From: an uncultured Lachnospiraceae bacterium
GTDB taxonomy: Bacteria > Bacillota > Clostridia > Lachnospirales > Lachnospiraceae
DNA: 64,000 nt
Assembly (NCBI GenBank): GCA_947630005.1
Contig: CANRGB010000002.1
Coordinates: 1 to 64,000, forward strand
Direction: 5' to 3'
Under the pieces are notes generated by a model, which saw nothing but the letters and a program-made list of their open reading frames with translations, had not been told where the DNA came from and made no database searches. A program made the translations under genes and the position numbers. Below, piece by piece: positions 28,547 to 35,310 of this stretch (its first letter is position 1; each line of letters starts with the position of its first letter).

Positions 28547-29157
28547 GACGCGTGAATTTTGGTCCCGAGGCGGAAAGAGAAGAAACAGAAAAAAACGAAT
28601 GTGATGAGACGAATGAGACAAGTGAAACAAATGAAACGGATGAGACAAATGAAATCAATGAGACGAATGAGAAGAATGATTCCGCGGAGAAAAACAGTTA
28701 TTTCAGCGACGCGTATCATTTAAAGCCAAATGAGGACTACGAGTCGAACCAGTACCGTTACCACACGGATCAGTACGGAAGGATCACCGGCTGTGAGGGC
28801 AGCCTGCGGCTGGAAGAAGGGAAGCGGAATCCGGATCATCAGAAAAGAGCAGGCGGGGAAGACCGCCTGGAAACGGATGAAGGCGGGCATCTGATCGCGT
28901 GCCGCTTTGACGGATCCGGAAAGATCGACAATCTGGTTCCGATGGACGAGGGACTCAACAAAGGAAAATACAGGACGATGGAAAACGAGTGGGCGGACGA
29001 ACTGAAAAAGGGAAATACGGTGGATGTGAAGATCCGCTGTAAATACGAGGGCGAAAGCCAGCGGCCGACGGAGTTTATCATAGCGAGCAGGGTGACGGAG
29101 CCGGACGGCAGGAGCAGAACGGAGACTTATCGGTTTAAGAACGGAGGAGGAGCTTGA
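28543..29157 (+). CDS. DNA/RNA non-specific endonuclease (Endonuclease_NS_2-like) toxin with N-terminal NET tripeptide repeats
   Basis: YHTDQYGRITGCEGSLRLEEGKRNPDHQ...DEGGHLIACRFDGSGKIDNLVPMDEGLNKGKYRTMENEWADELKKGNTVDVKIRCKYEGESQRPTEF, typical of the nuclease domain of YeeF/LXG-type toxins. Confidence 0.75.
   Translation: MRRVNFGPEAEREETEKNECDETNETSETNETDETNEINETNEKNDSAEKNSYFSDAYHLKPNEDYESNQYRYHTDQYGRITGCEGSLRLEEGKRNPDHQKRAGGEDRLETDEGGHLIACRFDGSGKIDNLVPMDEGLNKGKYRTMENEWADELKKGNTVDVKIRCKYEGESQRPTEFIIASRVTEPDGRSRTETYRFKNGGGA
28603..28674 (+). repeat. 9-bp microsatellite-like repeat encoding (D/N/S)E(T/I/K) tripeptides
   Basis: gatgagacg aatgagaca agtgaaaca aatgaaacg gatgagaca aatgaaatc aatgagacg aatgagaag. 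Confidence 0.9.
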
Positions 29158-29159
29158 TT

Positions 29160-29576
29160 ATGGCGGGAAATATCAGAGAAAACAGTCAGGAACTGGACAG
29201 CCTGATCCGAAAGATCGCGGAGAAGGCGGTCGGGATCATGCCGCGCGGCTGGCGTCTTGCCGCCGTCGGGTATTTTCTTGTCGGAGAGGAACTGCTCGAC
29301 CACCAGCAGATCGCGGCGCTCTGCGGAGCGGATGAGGAGTATCGGGATCTCATGGAAGAATCCTGGGATGATTTTGACCTGCAGGACGCGGCCCTGGAGA
29401 TCAAGGAACTGTTTGAGCAGCTGCACGAGCTGTGCGGCAGGGCAGGAGACAACTGGATGGAAGCGACGCTGGTCGTCAAAGGAAACGGTTCGTTTAAAAT
29501 GGATTTTGTCTATGAGGCGATCCGGGAATACGATAATTTCTTTATAGACGACTGGAGAAGCAGGTATCTCGTATAG
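29160..29576 (+). CDS. Candidate immunity protein (YezG/DUF600-like)
   Basis: Overlaps/abuts the nuclease stop codon; C-terminus NWMEATLVVKGNGSFKMDFVYEAIREYDNFFIDDWRSRYLV resembles YezG-type proteins. TTG at 29154 is an alternative start. Confidence 0.5.
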   Translation: MAGNIRENSQELDSLIRKIAEKAVGIMPRGWRLAAVGYFLVGEELLDHQQIAALCGADEEYRDLMEESWDDFDLQDAALEIKELFEQLHELCGRAGDNWMEATLVVKGNGSFKMDFVYEAIREYDNFFIDDWRSRYLV

Positions 29577-29587
29577 GAGCGCAGGAT

Positions 29588-30700
29588 ATGAATATTTTTA
29601 CCGAACCGGAGGATGTGCTGATCGCCGCCCTGTCCGCGAAGCAGCCGACAGTAAAACTGAGGCTGTATGGTCCGGCCGGGATGAGAATTGAGGGAACGTT
29701 CCGCAATGCGCTCAAAAAAGAGCGCCGGCTGCTCGCGTTTCTTCAGGGTTATGACGGCATCTATAACAGGGAAAACAGATGGATTTCGTTCGCGAATGAC
29801 TGTGAGCTGGAATTACAGTACCAGGACGACGCGCCGGACAGCCTGAGCGACGTGATTCTCGACAATCATGATTTTGACGTATCCCGCCTGATGACGCCGA
29901 ACCGTCCTCTGGAAGCAGTCATTGTGACGGACGATCAGAACAGGATCAAAAAGGCGATGGAATCCGCCATGAGCCATATGCAGAGCTGCTATGAGGGACT
30001 GATGGGGTGTGAATTCCATATGGCGCGGATCGAAAAACTGAGCAAAGACTGCGTGGTGCGCATAAGCTATCTGTACATAATGCCTTTTCAGGATCTGAGG
30101 GTATGGCAGAGAAAAGCCGCGTTTAACGCGAAGCTTATCTGGAAAAAACTGCTCGGCGGGGCGAGGCCCGCGCCGTTTGTAAAGCCGTTTCTCGCGTTCA
30201 GCTATCTGATGCAGGAATGTGAGTACGACCAGTTTGCCTATGACGAGATCGTAAGAGATAAAAGGACGGCCCAGACTGACCCCGCGCCCAATCTGGCTTA
30301 CGGCCCGCTGGAGGAAAAGCGCGGCATCTGCGGAGGAATCGCGTGGGCGTTTAAACGGCTGATGGATGAGGCGCGGATCCCGTGCCTCTGCGTGACCGGT
30401 TATCTGAGAGCGAAACCGACCGTCGGGCATATGTGGAATCTGGTACAGCTGGACGGGCAGTACTATCATGTGGACGCGGCCTGGGGACTGGATTCGGACG
30501 GCGTCTGCGTCGAGAAACTGCTCAAACCGGACAGTGATTTTGAGAGGACGCATATCTGGGAGGCCGGACAGTATCCCAAGGCGACCGGACGGCGCTATCA
30601 GTATGATTTCATTGAGGACTTTCTGGTCGAACACGGCGGCGGTTATCTTGATGAAGGGGCAGACGAAAAGTATATGTTTCCTGACAGCATTATCGAGTAG
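29588..30700 (+). CDS. Transglutaminase-like (papain-fold) domain protein
   Basis: Cys/His/Asp pattern KRGICGGIAWAFKRLMDEARIPCLCVTGYL...VGHMWNLVQLDGQYYHVDAAWG. Confidence 0.8.
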   Translation: MNIFTEPEDVLIAALSAKQPTVKLRLYGPAGMRIEGTFRNALKKERRLLAFLQGYDGIYNRENRWISFANDCELELQYQDDAPDSLSDVILDNHDFDVSRLMTPNRPLEAVIVTDDQNRIKKAMESAMSHMQSCYEGLMGCEFHMARIEKLSKDCVVRISYLYIMPFQDLRVWQRKAAFNAKLIWKKLLGGARPAPFVKPFLAFSYLMQECEYDQFAYDEIVRDKRTAQTDPAPNLAYGPLEEKRGICGGIAWAFKRLMDEARIPCLCVTGYLRAKPTVGHMWNLVQLDGQYYHVDAAWGLDSDGVCVEKLLKPDSDFERTHIWEAGQYPKATGRRYQYDFIEDFLVEHGGGYLDEGADEKYMFPDSIIE

Positions 30701-30738
30701 GATGAGGGACGGAGGGCACAGAGAAGGGAGATACGGTT

Positions 30739-30970
30739 ATGGCAGTGAATTACGGTTCTGGCTTTTCTGATCCTGCCGCTGTCGGAAGTATTCGGGCAGC
30801 GGACGGACGCCGCACTTTATCCGGCGGCCGAGTATGTGACCCTGCACGGCGGGATTGTATCCGCGGTATGCGGGGTACAGATACTGCGGAAACTGCCGTA
30901 CCGAGTTTCGTCCCCCGAAAACAGGTCCGGCATCCTGATTTACAGAGAGAGTGGTGAAAAATATGGCTGA
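30739..30970 (+). pseudogene. Apparently frameshifted small hydrophobic-N-terminus protein gene
   Basis: ATG at 30739 (MAVN...) runs in an unnatural frame; the frame from 30749 reads ITVLAFLILPLSEVFGQRTDAALYPAAEYVTLHGGIVSAVCGVQILRKLPYRVSSPENRSGILIYRESGEKYG* and its stop overlaps the next ATG. Confidence 0.4.
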
Positions 30971-31760
30971 GATAAATCCGAAAAGAGCGAAAAGAAAAAA
31001 TTCTTCCGGCGCGCTGCTGGCCGCCCTGTACACGATGTGCACGTTTGCGGTCTTTGTATTCATCGGACTGGTTATTTTTCATATGGCCACGCGCCGCGAA
31101 CCGGCAGACCTGACTGCGGACAGCCGTCAGACGGTTTCAGGCGGACAGCAGCAGGGTGACCAGAACGCCGGTATGCCGGACGACGGCTCCGGGCAGATTT
31201 CCGTGCAGACGCAGACCGCGGCGCAGGTACAGACGCAGGCAGCGGAGGAAACGCAGGCTCCGGCGCGGGCGCAGACACAGGATGCGGAGGAAACGCAGAC
31301 CTGGTCACGGACACGTGCCGCGGCGGAAGCGCACGCGCGCAGGCAGGCTCTGAATGAGGCACAGGCCTCGGCAGAGGCACCCGCGCAGACGCAGACTTTG
31401 ACGGAAGCTCCTGTACAGTCGGTCGTCTCCGGACTTTTTAAGGACGGAAGCGCGGATCCGGACGGTTATATCCTGCCGCAGAGCGAAAGCAGAGAACTTA
31501 CGGACGCCGACCTGTCCAATCTGACGCTGAAAGGGATCTGCTACGCCAAAAATGAGATCTACGCGCGGTACGGAAGGAAATTCCAGGCGGCGGAGCTCCA
31601 GGAATATTTTGACAGGCAGACCTGGTACAGCGGGACAGTAGAGGCGGGAGGAGAGTACGACCAGGGCATCGTCGACAGTATGAATGAATACGAAAATATC
31701 AACAAGGATTTCCTCTCGGATGCGGAAGAGAAGCTCGGAGGGTATTCCTTCGGATCGTGA
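30963..31760 (+). CDS. YARHG-domain membrane protein with Q/A/T-rich linker
   Basis: N-terminal TM (LLAALYTMCTFAVFVFIGLVIF), QTQ/AQA linker, C-terminal LKGICYAKNEIYARYGRKFQAAELQEYFDRQTWYSG. Confidence 0.8.
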   Translation: MAEINPKRAKRKNSSGALLAALYTMCTFAVFVFIGLVIFHMATRREPADLTADSRQTVSGGQQQGDQNAGMPDDGSGQISVQTQTAAQVQTQAAEETQAPARAQTQDAEETQTWSRTRAAAEAHARRQALNEAQASAEAPAQTQTLTEAPVQSVVSGLFKDGSADPDGYILPQSESRELTDADLSNLTLKGICYAKNEIYARYGRKFQAAELQEYFDRQTWYSGTVEAGGEYDQGIVDSMNEYENINKDFLSDAEEKLGGYSFGS

Positions 31761-31852
31761 CGTCCGGGCGCTTTTCGGGGACAGCGCCGCTGTTTGTCAC
31801 CGTAATTGCTGTGGCGGCCTACTATGTGATCTTTGTGGCGAAGCCTCTGTGA
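31757..31852 (+). CDS. Candidate 31-aa single-TM microprotein
   Basis: GTGA overlap with the upstream stop; translation MTSGRFSGTAPLFVTVIAVAAYYVIFVAKPL. Confidence 0.35.
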   Translation: MTSGRFSGTAPLFVTVIAVAAYYVIFVAKPL

Positions 31853-31958
31853 GATGCCGCGGCCTTTGGCGCAGTTCTGCCGGTCAGGACGCGGGTTTCT
31901 GGCTTTTGCCTGGTGAGATGCCGCGGTCTTCGGCGCAGCTCTGTCGGTCAGGACGCGG
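31851..31958 (+). repeat. 64-bp-period direct repeat (2 units)
   Basis: GAGATGCCGCGGcCTTtGGCGCAGtTCTGcCGGTCAGGACGCGG at 31851 and 31915. Confidence 0.85.
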
Positions 31959-31959
31959 C

Positions 31960-32034
31960 TTTTTCTCCTGCTCATCTGTGCGGCCCGCATGCTGCGCCAG
32001 CAGCTGATTTCTTTATGCGGGCCTGTGCATAAAA
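31960..32034 (+). repeat. REP-like palindromic element, third locus
   Basis: tttttctcctgctcatctgtgcGGCCCGCATGCTGCGCCAGCAGCTGATTTCTTTATGCGGGCCTGTGCATAAAA. Confidence 0.88.
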
Positions 32035-32086
32035 GGAAAGCCGCGGGGCCGCGCTGGATGTAAAGCGCGGCTTCGCGGTTTTTTTG
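32034..32086 (+). terminator. Putative terminator hairpin
   Basis: gGAAAGCCGCGgggccgcgctggatgtaaagCGCGGCTTcgcggttttttt. Confidence 0.65.
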
Positions 32087-32125
32087 GGCTTTGGTTTGTA
32101 AATCCGCGTCCGGAAATCCTGGATT

Positions 32126-32174
32126 AATTGTAACAATTCCAACTGGTTGACATTAAGAATTTTTCGTATATAAT
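32126..32174 (+). promoter_or_regulatory. Sigma-A promoter with upstream palindromic operator-like site
   Basis: TTGACA (32147-32152), 16-bp spacer, TATAAT (32169-32174); palindrome AATTGT-A-ACAATT at 32126-32138. Confidence 0.75.
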
Positions 32175-32242
32175 TAATAATAGTATAAAAATTCAGTAAA
32201 AGATATTGAGCAAAATTGGCAAAATCCCTGATACCTGGAATA

Positions 32243-34351
32243 ATGAAAGGGGAACTCAGAATGTTTAATCAGTATGGCCTGTTAATGAAGAGCGGCCGCT
32301 CCGGAACTTCGCGTACCATAAAGGATCCGGAACTCGGAAAATTTTTATATGATCTGTACATCGCGTGCGGCGCGGATCTTACGGACGAGCTGAACAGCTG
32401 GTGCATGGACGGTTCGGACAGCTGCAGCTGTTTTTATATGCCTTTTGACTACGGCCGCAAGTCGTATACGGGAAAGGAACAGCATATCCTGCCGACGTAC
32501 GGATTTCGCGGGATCAGCGCGGACGGCGTAAAATATATCAACCAGTATTTCCAGAAATATGAAGATATCATGGGCGGCGCGTTTGTGGACTATGTGTTCG
32601 GAACGGACTATATCAACCCGGAGGAGCTGTCCAAATACAATCAGGAAAACGAGACGGTCGAGCGGATGCGCCAGAAGCTCTGGGGAATTTCCCATGTGGT
32701 TGAAAAGCCGGATCTGATCTGCCGCATCATGGAGCGGGTCTGGGCGGCGAAAGAGAGCGATCCCGAGACCAGAATCCTGATTGTCCTTGAGAACGCCGGG
32801 GAGGAATCCCTGAACCTTCTGCGCCAGCTGTATCTGCTTCTTCCGCAGGGACTGCGCGCCCGGAACGGATTTGAGACGAATATCAGGCGGGAAGATCTGG
32901 ACGTGATCGCGCGGGACGATCTGCCCATCAGCATCCTTACCGCCGACAAGGCCGGCGCGGCAGGCCTGGATAAAAAATATTTAAAGGGACTTCGTTTTCC
33001 GGTCGAGATCATAAAGCTGGACGAAGTCAGTACATATCCCTGCGATCAGGAGCGGGTCGGCCAGCTGAAGCACCACTGCGAGCGGATGTCCGTGGTGACG
33101 GAGCGCTATCTGAATTACGCGGAGTGGACGGCGATGAATGAGGCCGGCCGGACTCAGAGTTCCTTCAGTATTTACAGCCGGATCTGGGAGCTGAGGGAGG
33201 AACTTTATTCCGGGAAAAATCAGGAGGCGGCATCCTTTACGGGGATTCCCGGACAGAAGATGGAAACCGGCGGGCAGAAATCCGGCGGAAAACAGGGAGA
33301 TAAGCTTGAGGTTCTGGTCCCGAAGAGGGAAATGGATGAGCTGAACGAGAAATATATTTCCTTAAAGCGCGGGAAGACCCGCGTCACGGCCGCCCGGAAT
33401 CTTCTGGGGATACTTGCGGCTGTTTTCGCGGCTGCCGGCGTGGCGATGGCCGTGATCTTCGGCGTGAGGATCCGGATGCTGCAGGATACCTATACGGAGC
33501 AGGAGGAAAAGCTTCAGAGTCAGGAAGCGGAGGTAAAGAGTCTGTCACAGCGGCTGAAGGAGCGTGAATCGGAGGCGGCGGATCTGTCACAGCAGCTGGA
33601 GGCGCGCGAGTCAGAGGCGGCAGATCTTTCGCAGCAGCTGGAGGCGCGTGAGTCGGAGGCGGCAGATCTTTCACAGCAGCTGGAAGACAAGAAAACGGAA
33701 ACCGCGAGCCTTTCAGAGCAGCTGGAGGGCCGTGAGTCGGAGGCGGCGGAGCTTTCGCAGCGGTTAAAGGACCGCGAATCGGAGGCGGCGGAGCTTTCGC
33801 AGCAGCTGGAGGGCCGCGAGTCGGAAGCGACGAGCCTGTCGGACCTTTCACAGCAGCTGGAGGCGCGCGAATCGGAAGCGGCCGAGCTTTCGCAGCAGTT
33901 AAAGGAACGTGAGTCGGAGGCTGCGGAACTGTCGCGTCAGTTAAAAGAGCGTGAATCGGAAGCGGCGGATCTGTCACAGCAGCTGGAAGACAGCAAGTCG
34001 GAAGCGGCGGATCTGTCACAGCAGCTGGAAGACAGCAAGTCGGAGGCGGCAGGCCTCTCACAGCAGCTGGAGGACAGCAAGTCGGAGGCGGCTGAGCTTT
34101 CACAGCAGCTGCAGGACAGCAGATCGGAGGCCGCGGGCCTTTCGGAACAGCTGGAAGAAGAGCGGTCAAAGAATGAGGGACTTCCGGCGGAGACGGGAGC
34201 GGCGGCAGAGGTTCAGCCGGCGTCCAGCGAATCGGAAGCACAGACGGACGCGGGGGTCCAGACAGAAGCGGACGCGGAATCTCAGCCGGGAACAGAACCG
34301 CCTGCGCAGCCTCAGACGGAACCGTACGTCCCGCTTGGAATTTTGTACTGA
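32243..34351 (+). CDS. Membrane protein: cytoplasmic GAP1-middle-like region, TM, extracellular 14-residue coiled-coil repeat
   Basis: MFNQYGLLMKSGRSGTSRTIKDPELGKFLYDLY...; TM NLLGILAAVFAAAGVAMAVIF; about 15 repeats of LSQQLEARESEAAD. Confidence 0.7.
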   Translation: MKGELRMFNQYGLLMKSGRSGTSRTIKDPELGKFLYDLYIACGADLTDELNSWCMDGSDSCSCFYMPFDYGRKSYTGKEQHILPTYGFRGISADGVKYINQYFQKYEDIMGGAFVDYVFGTDYINPEELSKYNQENETVERMRQKLWGISHVVEKPDLICRIMERVWAAKESDPETRILIVLENAGEESLNLLRQLYLLLPQGLRARNGFETNIRREDLDVIARDDLPISILTADKAGAAGLDKKYLKGLRFPVEIIKLDEVSTYPCDQERVGQLKHHCERMSVVTERYLNYAEWTAMNEAGRTQSSFSIYSRIWELREELYSGKNQEAASFTGIPGQKMETGGQKSGGKQGDKLEVLVPKREMDELNEKYISLKRGKTRVTAARNLLGILAAVFAAAGVAMAVIFGVRIRMLQDTYTEQEEKLQSQEAEVKSLSQRLKERESEAADLSQQLEARESEAADLSQQLEARESEAADLSQQLEDKKTETASLSEQLEGRESEAAELSQRLKDRESEAAELSQQLEGRESEATSLSDLSQQLEARESEAAELSQQLKERESEAAELSRQLKERESEAADLSQQLEDSKSEAADLSQQLEDSKSEAAGLSQQLEDSKSEAAELSQQLQDSRSEAAGLSEQLEEERSKNEGLPAETGAAAEVQPASSESEAQTDAGVQTEADAESQPGTEPPAQPQTEPYVPLGILY
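33537..34170 (+). repeat. 42-bp in-frame minisatellite encoding LSQQLExxxSEAA(D/E) repeats
   Basis: Repeated ctgtcacagcagctggaggcgcgcgagtcggaggcggca with minor variation. Confidence 0.92.
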
Positions 34352-34355
34352 GACT

Positions 34356-34449
34356 GTTACAGTTCACACATGCGCTGTCCCGCGAGGTGATTTCCGTGCA
34401 TCGCGGAGCGCTGTTACGTTCACGACCTGCAAGGGAGTGAACAGTGATC
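34356..34449. repeat. Palindromic repeat family 2, copy A
   Basis: GTTACAGTTCACACATGCGCTGTCCCGCGAGGTGATTTCCGTGCATCGCGGAGCGCTGTTACG... ends GTGAACAGTGATC; near-identical to 59256-59333. Confidence 0.88.
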
Positions 34450-34518
34450 TGAGACTATCGCCGCGCGCGGCGTCTGTTTTTGGAGGGAGGAAGATTTTTG
34501 AAGCAGAGAAAGAAGCTT

Positions 34519-35199
34519 ATGATGAAAAAACGAACAGCGGGTCTGGCGGCCGCCGTACTGCTCTTTTGTCTGTGCGGCATGACGATTCTGGCGGCGGAGC
34601 AGGTTCCTTCCGCGGATCTGACGTTTGACGGATTCCGGGCGGATCTTATTTCGGCTTTGAATGTCCGCCGCGATCTTCTGAACCAGGCAGGCGGGGCGGC
34701 GCTGGACAAACAGACAGCGGTATCGGCTGCCCAGAAAGAATGGGAGATCATGGGGAAGTATGACGGGGCCGATTTTCTGGCGTTTGGAGAGAATGAGGAA
34801 TATCTCAGGAGAGAGTATCTGCGCGGACTCGGGCAGCAGGCGGGCCTTGCGGCGGACGAGCCGGACGATGGCGCTTTCTGGAAAAGCTGGGATGAGGGCT
34901 ACCTGAGAAGGGCCTATGTGCTGGAAGAATTGTACGCGATCTATTATCTGGAAGGGATTCCGGAGGAGATAACCAGTCATCTGGGCGAGACGACGGGCGG
35001 ATACGCCGCGAACGGCACGCAGGAGGTATACCAGATTCAGTCCCTGATCGGGGTGGACGCGGACGGACAGACCGGGAAAAAGACGGTTCTGGCGCTGAAG
35101 AAGAAGCAGGAGGAGCTGGGACTGGAGATCAACGGGGTCGTAAACGCCGCCCGGCTGGAGGAACTGAATCAGAAGCTGGCGGAAGCCGGGCAGGGTTGA
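34519..35199 (+). CDS. Secreted protein with putative peptidoglycan-binding domain at C-terminus
   Basis: Signal peptide MMKKRTAGLAAAVLLFCLCGMTILAAE; C-terminal YQIQSLIGVDADGQTGKKTVLALKKKQEELGL (PG_binding_1-like). Confidence 0.65.
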   Translation: MMKKRTAGLAAAVLLFCLCGMTILAAEQVPSADLTFDGFRADLISALNVRRDLLNQAGGAALDKQTAVSAAQKEWEIMGKYDGADFLAFGENEEYLRREYLRGLGQQAGLAADEPDDGAFWKSWDEGYLRRAYVLEELYAIYYLEGIPEEITSHLGETTGGYAANGTQEVYQIQSLIGVDADGQTGKKTVLALKKKQEELGLEINGVVNAARLEELNQKLAEAGQG

Positions 35200-35310
35200 G
35201 CGCTTTGCGCGTTCCTGCGTTCCGGGGTGAAAGGCATGAGAAATTTATGGATTGTCCTGCCGGACAGTTTATGATGCGGAAACGGAAGGATAAACAGGAA
35301 GGAGAATCAC

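Noticed and set aside
33537-34170. Possible CRISPR-like array
   Set aside because: Repeats are contiguous 42-bp coding units with no unique spacers and no cas genes nearby.
33384-34367. 327-aa minus-strand Pro-rich ORF opposite the coiled-coil repeat
   Set aside because: Antisense of the 42-bp repeat; the PPTCCPPAAV-type repeats are a by-product of the sense repeat.
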